Shown in pieces: positions 56,420 to 64,000 of a DNA stretch of 64,000 nt. How positions within the stretch are numbered: position 1 is the stretch's first letter; the number at the start of each line of letters is the position of its first letter. This DNA comes from Coprinellus micaceus. Lineage: Eukaryota; Basidiomycota; Agaricomycetes; Agaricales; Psathyrellaceae. The stretch lies in assembly GCA_951394405.1 (NCBI GenBank), contig OX596336.1, forward strand, positions 310,001 to 374,000, given 5' to 3'. A program made the translations under genes and the position numbers. Under the pieces are notes generated by a model that worked only from the letters and a program-made list of their open reading frames with translations, was not told where the DNA came from and made no database searches.

Positions 56420-57219
56420 CTAGTCTCGCAAGGGGACCGTATGGTTTCTTTGAGGGTCAGCGTGCTCCCAGTCCCGAAGAACGTGTTTCCACGCATTCTC
56501 TCCCAACCCCTTTCCAATCTCAGGGACGACGTGCTCCGGTACGACGCGTAGAGGGTTGACAGCTGGCTGATGGCTCGGGGACAGGGACGTCGAAAGTGGA
56601 GATAGGCTCGACCCATTAATGACCCCACCAGCAGCTTGGTGGAAGGTATGACAGGCACACGCAGAGGGTTCTGATACGGCAGTCACAGCGGGATCTGACG
56701 AAGAAATAGAACTCGACGTGTGCTGCGCGACGTTTGAAACAGGAGGAGCGTCGTCAGTGGGCCTCGGCAATAGCCTTCGCTTCCTCGACAACCTATCGTC
56801 GGTCTCGTCGACGTGTCTCCTCTTCCCCCTGTTGCTCGAGGCTATTACGGCCTGAGTTTTGAAATGAAGATTCAGTATCTGACATAGGGTATACAACTGT
56901 AAGCTGAGTGACGACATACCTCCAACTCAGCGACCTTTCTCTTCATACACTCGCTCTCCTCACGCCCTGCCTGAATCATCGTCTGAAGAGCCTCCACCTC
57001 CTGCCGGTGACGTGCGCTCGAATCCAATATAACTTCCTGGGCTTGAGCCAAGTCGCGTCGGGACTGATCGCTGGCATCGCGGAACGATCTCTTGTCACGT
57101 CTCAGCTCCTCGTTTTCTTCGGTCAGCCTTGCTATACGACGTGTGAGGAGTTCAATGTGCACGTCGGGTGGTTTTAGACTGCCTTTGAGTTGATTTGGAT
57201 TTGTAGCTGGGCAAGCCAT
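56420..57219 (-). CDS. CC24: DKRSFR-type coiled-coil protein with basic module
   Basis: Two exons, 57219-56920 and 56851-56420, encode 243 residues. Exon 1 begins MACPATNPNQLKGSLKPPD, then LLTRRIARLTEENEELRRDKRSFRDASDQSRRDL and coil to KRKVAELE. Exon 2 opens AVIASSNRGKRRHVDETDDRLSRKRRLLP, a bipartite nuclear-type motif, followed by a Ser/Pro-rich region with a CACHTFHQAAGG segment. The 3' end is uncertain; the frame is open to 56420 and a further exon cannot be excluded. CC26 matches in exon plan and in 17 of the 18 residues of the signature. Confidence 0.75.
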
Positions 57220-57269
57220 GAATAATGGTCGGAGAGAAGGGGCGGACCAGGTGTCTCGGTCCACTTGAG

Positions 57270-57281
57270 AACCCTAACCCC
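57270..57281 (+). promoter_or_regulatory. Telobox-like element upstream of CC24
   Basis: AACCCTAACCCC, 51 bases before the CC24 ATG. CC26 has TTAACCCTACG at a similar place. Confidence 0.35.
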
Positions 57282-57419
57282 ACACAAAGTCAAAACAACT
57301 CCCAGCCTCAACACCCAAGAAAGGGTTAATACCGCGATATAGGGACTGGAAATAACCGCAACACTTTGTATCATATGCACCCAGTAGCCCCCATATACTA
57401 TATAAAAGGTTACAGGTAT

Positions 57420-58332
57420 TTAGAGGTGGAGAACTAGTGCGACGAGTGGGAGGAGAGTCGCTAGCCCGACCACGACAACAGGTTTCATCATTCTGGATCC
57501 AGCACTCCTGAAACCATCGGTTGACGATGTAAGGGAGGTTGAGGTCGCGCCCGTGGAGCTTGCAGCCCTGGTGCCTGGCGCAGTGATGGTCGGTACGATC
57601 GATGAAGCAGTGGTAACGGGAGGTGACGACCCAATTTGAGTCCCTCCGGTAGTTCCTCCACCAATCGACGAGCTCAAAGTCGTCCCCACACTCGATCCGC
57701 CGGATACTCCGGATAGAGGGAATCCAGACACTGCACATGCCTGAACGAAGTCTACGATCACCCCGTCAGGATCGGAGCCGTACAGAGCGTCTCAATAACA
57801 ACACGTTACTCACCTCTCTTGACCCCTTCAGCCTGGTCCTTGATTTCCGTAGACGACCCACCCAACACACCTCCAACTGCTTCGACAGCCACTTCGCCCG
57901 CTTCGGCAGCTATGACAGCGCAGGTGAAGCAAGCGTCCATGAGGTCGAAAGTCTCCATCGTGCATACGCATTGGTCAGGGTTCGCAGTTGTTAGGCATGC
58001 CTACCGAGGGGATGGAGAGATTCGGGTCAACAAGCGTCATTATTGTGCGAGGCCAGCTGCATGTGGAATACAGCTCCTCACCTGGGTGATTTCTATCGCC
58101 CGGTTGCAATACGAATCACACTAGAACAATATCCGCGCTTTAGAACATCCCCGGGAATGGTGGGGAACAGTATGAACCGGACCGCGACGAGTCAGGGGGC
58201 CAGTGGTCGGGATGAGCACCATTGCGGAGACTGTGAAGTGAGATCGACCATGATACTCGGCCCGGATGTCAGGGGAAATGTCGCACCTTGAGCCACAGAG
58301 GCAAGACCAACAAACGCAGAGGAGACACGCAT
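57420..58332 (-). CDS. Secreted eight-cysteine (CFEM-like) GPI-anchored protein, second copy
   Basis: Five exons, 58332-58287, 58230-58178, 58120-58082, 58000-57814 and 57751-57420, encode 218 residues. The signal peptide MRVSSAFVGLASVAQ is followed by TRRGPCDSYC, a cysteine in QACLTT, then DQCVC, DACFTC and QACA: eight cysteines in the order and spacing of the 25719 copy. A Ser/Thr/Gly-rich stretch and a hydrophobic tail (VVVVGLATLLPLVALVL) indicate a GPI anchor. Exons 3 and 4 are exactly 39 and 187 bases in both genes and all intron phases agree, so they are a duplicated pair. A CFEM assignment is likely but not proven; the role is at the cell surface. Confidence 0.82.
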
Positions 58333-59235
58333 ATCGTTCTAGGGGTCGGGAGTGGATGTAGAGTCGTGAATGGGTCGTGAAAGAAAAGGAAGGAAGGGAT
58401 GCCGAGAAAGCAATTCCAACAGGCCAGCCTTTTGAAGTGAAACGTGAAAAGCCCGTCGGGGTCATTTGCGATCAGTCAAAAGGACCCGTGAAGGAAACGA
58501 GCTGAAACGAGGTAAATGACGGATAAGCGCCCGTCGCGTGATCAGGCACAGAGTTGCCGGAGATAAACCGGTCACAAACGTTTTGTCTAGAACCGTCCCT
58601 ATTCGATGAGGGCCATCATGAGGTACATTTGGGTAGATTCTTACCTATTCTTACTAACATTAAGGTCACCTTCCCATCTCGTCGGAGACTAATCATGAGG
58701 CGAAGTTTGAAGTCTCGTCGAGGCGGACTGTAGCCGTTCTGGCACAAGCTTTGGTGAGTCTTTCGCTGAACCTGGTCGCTAGCAGCCCTTCCCCGTGACC
58801 TGAACAAGTCTACGCCGATCCTTAGTGACCATCTTATATTACCGAGAGGCTTGAAGCAAAAGGGGTACTGCAGGAGGGTCACTACTCCCGCAGGGGTGGT
58901 GCAGTTGATATTGACTCGGTGAGCCCCTCTACTTATGCTTCACAACAATTTCGGACTGGCTACTACGCATAGGTGGTATACCCGGCCCTCGTACATTAGA
59001 TTTGTCCAGGGGTCTGACGATACTCCTGAGAAGCGATGGTACACGGAGGCGAGGATCTGTTTGTATCCGGCAGAATTTCCCACGCGGCCGACAGGGTGGG
59101 TTGGAATTTCCGCTCGCAATGGTCGCCCCTTGTTAGCCCTTGTTCCGGTATGTTCATCCCCTTACAGACAGAACGCTGATGTGCCTGTCTTATGTCTTCG
59201 GTTTCCTCTATGGCCCCGACCAGCTCCGACCGAAC
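58333..59235. other. Intergenic region upstream of second GPI gene
   Basis: Contains TAAGCGCCCG at 58524-58533, about 192 bases before the GPI gene start. No gene supported elsewhere. Confidence 0.45.
58524..58533 (+). promoter_or_regulatory. GCGCCC motif upstream of second GPI gene
   Basis: TAAGCGCCCGTCG, with the same extension (CGTCG) and the same reversed orientation as the motif of the first GPI gene. Confidence 0.4.
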
Positions 59236-59308
59236 CGTGCCTCGACTGATCACTGTCAACGGCCTCGCGGAACGAGCGCTTATCACACTCCACCTCTTCG
59301 TTTTCTTC
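59236..59308 (-). pseudogene. CC25: relic of a DKRSFR-type coiled-coil gene
   Basis: On the minus strand this short stretch reads EENEEVECDKRSFREAVDSDQSRH, clearly derived from the subtype signature EENEELKRDKRSFRDASDQSRR of CC24 and CC26. It has a small internal insertion and no continuing coil on either side. It is a fragment of a lost gene. The following bases to 59730 show nothing recognisable. Confidence 0.65.
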
Positions 59309-59730
59309 CTAGTTCGGTATTTCTTCCCCTTAAACACCCAGTTTCAGATGGTATGGCTCTATATGGCCGCGGTATCGCCCTGTCGATCATTTGTATTGGC
59401 AGACAGTGGGGATATCAGGGTTGGAGGACTCCGAGGAGAAGAACTCGACTGTCAGTGTCATGATCAAGCTCGGTTCGTGTGAGATAAGATAAATCTCGAT
59501 ATCCGATAAGATTAGACGAGTGTTATGACCCGTGCCGGCGAAATCTACCCCATCTCTCACCTCTCAACCACGCTCAACGTTGGCTTGGGAGGTATCATTG
59601 CTTGATGTCAACCCTGCCTCCCCGGAGCCCCAGGAGTCTGGACCTCCCAGTTGCGCTCGCTTGCAAGCCCAAATCTCACCTTTGTAGCGAAACTTCCCCA
59701 TCATATGCACTGGGGGAACCAGAATTACCA

Positions 59731-61179
59731 TTACACAGCAGCTGCAGAAAACGATACATCGACTATATCTCCTTCCCTTCTCAATCTATCGAGCCTACGA
59801 CGCTGCTCAGGGAACACCACATCGTTCAAATCATCCACCAGCTCGTGTTGGTATCGTGGCAGAACGCTGAGCTCCGATAGGGTGTCGCGGTCTACCGAGA
59901 CTTTGGCTTCGACCCTGACCCGCTTCAGCGTCGGCAGCACCCCAGGGTTCACCAGGACGTCCGCTAGCCGACCCCAACTAAAGCCTAACCTGTTGTGCAG
60001 AGGACGACCTAGGAACAGGGTGACAACTTGAAACCTGAGGTTGATTTCGAGGACCTCGAGTTGTTCGAGCTTCCCCAAAACCGAATTGCAAACGCCGAGG
60101 TAGGGGTCTCCAGAGAAGGGTTCGTACAAGTTGTCAACGTTGAATGCGAAGTTGAGGGTTAGGTGAGTGAGGCTATGGAAGCACCCGGGGTTAAGGTTCT
60201 TGAGGAGCGACGTGTTCATATGGTACCCCCTGGAGCAGTGAGCTGTATAGATATTAGAAGGTGACGTTCAACGAGGGCTCATTAAAGCGACGCAGAACGC
60301 ACCGGTCACATTCAATCTGCGAAGCCCATCGACTCCCTCAATTAGGTCAATCGTTCGTCGCTCCTGCGCCTTGTATGGAACGTGAACCTCGACATCGAGC
60401 TCCTTGAGCCCTGTGAACTTGAGCCCTATGGAAGGACCAAGCTCCAAAGCCACATCCACGAGAAAGTCAACGCCATTGTAGTCTCCACCGCACATGAGCG
60501 ACTGTAAGCACCCGGCGGGGGGCTTCGCCGCTCGCAGGCTGTCCCTAGAAAAACCAGATCAGCGCGCCGACGTCTGATTGCGAGCAGCAACTTACAAGTC
60601 TCCCAAGTCATGCGAAATAGTGGTGTGGTCGAGCACCAGTTCTTCAAGCTGAGACGCCCCCAGGACGAAGTCGCCAGGGAAGCCTGAGATCCCGTTGATG
60701 GACAAGCGCCGGAGATACGCGCCTCGCAACACATGTCCCAGAACATTGTGGATTTCCTGTGGCATGATCTCCCGGTATTCCGCGATCGCCTGCGCCCCCG
60801 AGTATTCGTACGAAACGCCCTTGGTTATACGCAAGGTAAATACCGCCTCCATCGTCGCCAACGCACGCGCGACTTCCTCCCATTCCGAAGGGCTCGCCCT
60901 GAGTGGCGCCTTGGTCGGGAGCCTGATCTCCAATTCCCGAACGTACAGACCGAGGTGTGCGGATCCGCTAATCGCCCTTGCCATCCTCAGGGTTCTGTCA
61001 TACTGAATTTGACGCTTGTCCGGGACGAAGGTGAGTTCTCTGAAGATGACCCTCTGGCAGTGAGGTACGAGATTGGGGGCGACTTGACATAGCGATAAGA
61101 GGTTGCGATTGTGGTCCGGGTCGTCACAGAGTTGCTGGACGATGAGCGCGAGGATATCGTCTGTGAGTGGGAAGGGCAT
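59731..61179 (-). CDS. F-box/LRR-like protein, second copy
   Basis: Three exons, 61179-60596, 60544-60303 and 60242-59731, encode 445 residues in frame. It begins MPFPLTDDILALIVQQL, an F-box-like start. The CQRVIFRELTFVPDKRQ segment matches CQRALFHTVTIHPVPDR of the gene at 1222-2775. LRR-like repeats follow (LYVRELEIRLP, QLEELVLDHT, LKELDVEVHVP, LEVLEINLRF, LPTLKRVRVEA). The intact reading frame makes it a useful reference for judging the damaged copies at 0.9 and 2.5 kb. Likely role: substrate-binding subunit of an SCF ubiquitin ligase. A TAAGCGCCCA motif is about 600 bases upstream. Confidence 0.82.
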
Positions 61180-62085
61180 GAATGGGTGGAAGGAGCAGCG
61201 ATCAGGCGGGGAAGAGGACTGAAACTACAACGCAGACGAGAGGCTGTGTTCCAAGAACTGTGCAGTGTGGGTCCACGGTGGGCACCTGTCGGCGAAACGG
61301 TGGTCGACGTATCGCCTTACGGCTCTTCACTTGCTCTCGTTTGGTGCTCGTACCCACATATACGTGAAGGTCTGTGATCGATCGCTTCTCGTGTGACCCA
61401 CGGAGTCATACAGTGTGCTTTGTACGCGGACATCGTCAGATTGACGGATCATCATCAGATATTCGACTGGATTAGAGCGGATGTGGTCGACGAGCACTTC
61501 CCATACAACTATCAAGCCAAAGGCGAGCAAGAATCACCAGTTAGGTTCGCAGTGAGGGGTAAAATGGGCAGGTTTCTGAACCTCGACGGAGATTGCGTTA
61601 TGTCCTCGTTTCGACTAAGCCTTCACCTGGTAGAAGCTCCACTGTATCACGCCCGCGTTTGCGGGAGGAGGACACGTCGTTGATGTCTGTCCCGCCCGCC
61701 AGGACAGCTAGCAGTATCGTTTGTAGTGACCGCTCCTGACTATGCTGAACGGATTTGGATACTGTAACCCCAGTATAAGCGCCCAAAGTACATCAGTTTG
61801 ACAGGTGACGCACGATTTGTATCCCATCTCTAGGAGGCGGGGATTGTCGAGGAGCGGGGTTGGCGGGCCAAAATTCGTGTAGAATTGGTTCAAAAGGAGT
61901 GGGTGCCGATGGCTGAAAGTTGATTTAAAGCTCAGGGTACTCTCGTATGCAGACCGCCATGAGCGTACCTCGCGTAGATTGGACCTTGTTCTTCTTCTAC
62001 TCCTCACCACCGTATCTTCGCTGGGCGAGCTATGAGGAGCATGGGCTACTGCTGACTTCTTCCCAGCGGCAATGGAGCCACCCTG
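61180..62085. other. Intergenic region upstream of F-box gene
   Basis: Contains the GCGCCC motif at 61776-61785. A minus-strand open stretch at 61327-61530 (AFGLIVVWEVLVDHIRSNP) looks protein-like but I could not connect it to a gene. Confidence 0.4.
61776..61785 (+). promoter_or_regulatory. GCGCCC motif between F-box gene and CC26
   Basis: TAAGCGCCCA; nearest downstream start is the F-box gene on the minus strand, about 600 bases away, so the target is unclear. Confidence 0.3.
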
Positions 62086-62877
62086 CTATATCGGACGGTT
62101 AGAACCCCGTCGCCGGCATCCGAAAACCAGCGGAGGACGCACCACTAGAGCCGATACCCGGGGCTTGCGGCGGGGAACGGGGATTGGGACTGGGGCAGCG
62201 CGAGCTCTAAGAGGAAAAGCATCTAGTAATGGACGGGCATGGGATCCCTCAGCCGTCGAGGAAGACGCCTGAGGGGTATCCCGGACTGTCACGGTAGGTT
62301 CCGTAGGAGAAGCTCCACTACCCTCGGCCAGAGTCGAAGTAGCCGTCGACTGAGTGGGCAGGGTAGGAATGGGAGCAGGGACGGCGCCAGGCGCATCCTG
62401 CGTAGCAACTGCAACAGCCAGAGGGCCGTCTACTGGCTGCACAGCAGTCCTCCGCTTCTTGGACGACGCAGGGACATCCTCGTCAGAGTTCTTCCTCTTT
62501 GCACTTGGTTTGGCAGCCACCAAAGCCTGTAATTGACACTAGCAGCGTCAGCAAAAGAACACGAACGTTCGCCAAGCAAGTACCTCCAATTCCTCTACCC
62601 TTGCCTTCAAAGCCACGATACCCTCATCCCGAATTCTGGTTCTCGTCTCGAACACATCAATTGCTTCCCCATGCTTCTTCTTGAGCTCCTCCATCGCCTC
62701 CTGGGCCTTCACCAAATCCCGTCTGGACTGGTCGCTCGCGTCGCGGAACGACCTCTTATCGCGCTTGAGCTCTTCATTTTCTTCTGCTAATTGGTCAACA
62801 CGCTTTCTCAATGTCTGAACTTGCGAAGCATAACCAAGAGCTTCGTCTGGGTGCTGGTTGGGAGCGGAAGAAGACAT
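62086..62877 (-). CDS. CC26: DKRSFR-type coiled-coil protein with basic module
   Basis: Two exons, 62877-62584 and 62526-62086, encode 244 residues. Exon 1 begins MSSSAPNQHPDEALGYASQ, then LRKRVDQLAEENEELKRDKRSFRDASDQSRRDL and coil to KARVEELE. Exon 2 starts AAKPSAKRKNSDEDVPASSKKRRTAVQ, a textbook bipartite nuclear-type motif. An Ala/Pro/Thr-rich region and a basic end (VPRRKPRVS, GCRRRGSN) follow. The intron has branch GCTGAC and acceptor TTACAG. CC24 has the same two-exon structure. A telobox-like TTAACCCTACG is about 60 bases upstream. Confidence 0.8.
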
Positions 62878-62937
62878 GAATGATGGTGGTGGAAAGCAAG
62901 GAGCGAGGACCGGTTCGCGGCAGCTGAGACTGTGAAA

Positions 62938-62950
62938 CCTTAACCCTACG
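62938..62950 (+). promoter_or_regulatory. Telobox-like element upstream of CC26
   Basis: CTTAACCCTACG about 62 bases before the ATG; AACCCTA core shared with CC24. Confidence 0.3.
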
Positions 62951-63194
62951 ATATGTCCAAGCAAACGCTGGATGGTTGCGCCGCGGCCAAGAATATGTTC
63001 AGATTGTCGGCTGTTGGGAATCGTTACTATGCTGCAGAAAAGCCCATGAAGTGTATTTGGTTCAGGAGAAACGGTATAGCTCTAGACTGCACGTCAACGC
63101 CCAGCCCACACGACGAGGGAAGAATCAAGATCGGGTGCTACATACACCAGGATTGGCGGGGTGTCGGAAACGTGGGGGCTTATGACCTTCAGTA

Positions 63195-64000
63195 TTAACC
63201 GGTAGCACCGTTGGTCGTCGGAGGGATGCCCTGTTGGTGCCCAGTGGACTCGGACAACATCCTTGCGAGATTCATCAACCAATAGTGTGGGGGGTCGGGT
63301 GTCGCGTTCGGGAAAGAGGACGGAAACGATTGGGTTATGGTGTTGAATGCATTCGTAGATGCACAGGGAGCTGCGGGCGCATTTATGGTAGTACTGGAGT
63401 TCGACCCGCCATGAGCTCCGGCTGACGTTGAAGCTTCAACATCCATCGGCTTCGTTTTCTTCTTCTTCTTCTTATTCATGGCTGTGATCTTCTTGGCAGG
63501 TGGACGAGCGCTACTCGCGGTTGCTTGATCCACCGCCGTAGTTGCGTCTGCCGTGCCTTCAGATACCCCTGCTGTAGATGGTGTGGACTTGGAGGCCGCC
63601 TTGGACTTATAAGTCTTTAGTTTCTTGGAAGCCGGAGCTGCGGTGTTGGGAAGAACTGCCGTTGACGAGCTTGCCGTGATATCCACTGGTATCGCTGTCG
63701 ACGAGTTGGCTACGATATCTCCGGGTATCGTCGCGGCCGATGAGCTGGGGTGTGCAGCCGGTGGCTCCGCGACCTTCTTCGCTTTCTTCTTAGGCTTGGG
63801 GTCAGATGGATCGGCTTGCTTCCTCTTCCCAAGCACCTTCGCAGACGCGGGCGTATTCGAGGATCGCTCCCCTTGAGCTGGAACGGGAACGCCCAAGACT
63901 TCTGGGGGTGGAGGAAGGGGTGATATCGCACTAGCACTCTGAGCTGATCCAGAAGCGCCCGAGCGCCCATTCCTCGCCTTCGAGCCAGTCCCTTTCTTCG
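63195..64000 (-). CDS. CC27: 3' part of a nuclear-type family gene, cut by window edge
   Basis: The frame is open to the right edge, so only the C-terminal 268 residues are seen. The segment SAKVLGKRKQADPSDPKPKKKAKK is nearly the same as the AKVLGKRK-x-PKKSK module of CC1 and is a strong nuclear-localisation-like motif. Further Lys-rich runs occur (KKLKTYKSK, MNKKKKKKTKP) in a low-complexity Ala/Ser/Thr-rich chain. The C-terminus (PHYWLMNLARMLSES) may form a short helix. The coiled-coil start, if present, would lie beyond 64000. Placed in the family by the shared module only. Confidence 0.7.
   Translation of the reverse strand, partial: KKGTGSKARNGRSGASGSAQSASAISPLPPPPEVLGVPVPAQGERSSNTPASAKVLGKRKQADPSDPKPKKKAKKVAEPPAAHPSSSAATIPGDIVANSSTAIPVDITASSSTAVLPNTAAPASKKLKTYKSKAASKSTPSTAGVSEGTADATTAVDQATASSARPPAKKITAMNKKKKKKTKPMDVEASTSAGAHGGSNSSTTINAPAAPCASTNAFNTITQSFPSSFPNATPDPPHYWLMNLARMLSESTGHQQGIPPTTNGATG

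Noticed and set aside
3509..62877. The coiled-coil genes as bZIP transcription factors
   Set aside because: Basic motifs lie after the coil or in separate exons, not directly before a leucine zipper with the fixed bZIP spacing (N-x7-R).
1..64000. CRISPR arrays, bacterial operons and ribosome binding sites
   Set aside because: Introns, gene families and codon patterns are fungal; no spaced direct repeats of CRISPR type were seen.

Overview
The window is eukaryotic and fungal, most likely an agaricomycete basidiomycete. Genes are broken by introns of about 50-75 bases with GT(A/G)NGT donors, CTNAC-type branch points and YAG acceptors. The recognisable families (F-box/LRR proteins, a FunK1-type kinase, a MYND-finger protein, an eight-cysteine GPI protein pair, a Tc1-like transposon) are typical of mushroom-forming fungi. 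The species cannot be named from the sequence. No tRNA, rRNA or CRISPR array was seen.

The window is dominated by about 27 genes, gene remains or partial genes of one expanded family, labelled CC1-CC27 here in map order. Most members start within a few residues of a signature like LRAEIEELKLQRQDLRQL, continue as a long coiled coil of 100-440 residues, and often end in a separate short exon carrying a basic nuclear-localisation-like motif (KRK-x10-16-KKxK, or KRRRT). Subtypes: (i) simple coil plus basic tail (CC5, CC7, CC9, CC11-CC14, CC16-CC18); (ii) coil plus a conserved C-terminal helical module with SQGI/NQGV (CC2, CC10, CC19, CC20, CC22); (iii) CC3 and CC6, which share a RP(R)xLDF tail; (iv) the RDKRSFRDASDQSR type (CC23, CC24, CC25 relic, CC26; CC27 at the edge has the same basic module); (v) two long genes, CC1 and CC21, sharing coil, SPSLEILD and LGKRK modules but with different C-termini; (vi) CC15, a coil fused to a bromodomain.

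Layout: 1-0.7 kb end of a membrane protein gene; 0.9-2.8 kb F-box/LRR relic and gene; 3.5-6.2 kb CC1 on +, followed at once by an intact Tc1-like element (6.3-7.9 kb); 8.4-24.5 kb CC2-CC12, all on -, with an F-box gene at 16-17.7 kb; 24.8-25.7 kb an eight-cysteine GPI protein on -; 25.7-28.2 kb no gene seen; 28.2-30.4 kb a MYND protein; 30.7-49.2 kb CC13-CC22, all on + except CC21; 50-52 kb a FunK1 kinase; 53.8-64 kb CC23-CC27, a second eight-cysteine GPI gene and a second F-box/LRR gene.

The two large arms look like mirror images about a centre near 25-30 kb. Reading outwards, the paralogous pairs CC9/CC14, CC5/CC17, CC2/CC19 and CC1/CC21 occur in the same order on both sides with matching relative strands. 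This suggests an old inverted duplication followed by local gains, losses and decay. A short motif, T(T)A(A/G)GCGCCC(A/G), lies about 115-190 bases before the start codon of many of these genes and is proposed as a shared promoter element. The working picture is a local, fast-turning-over family of probably nuclear coiled-coil proteins that may form homo- or hetero-oligomers. Its function is not known from the sequence.
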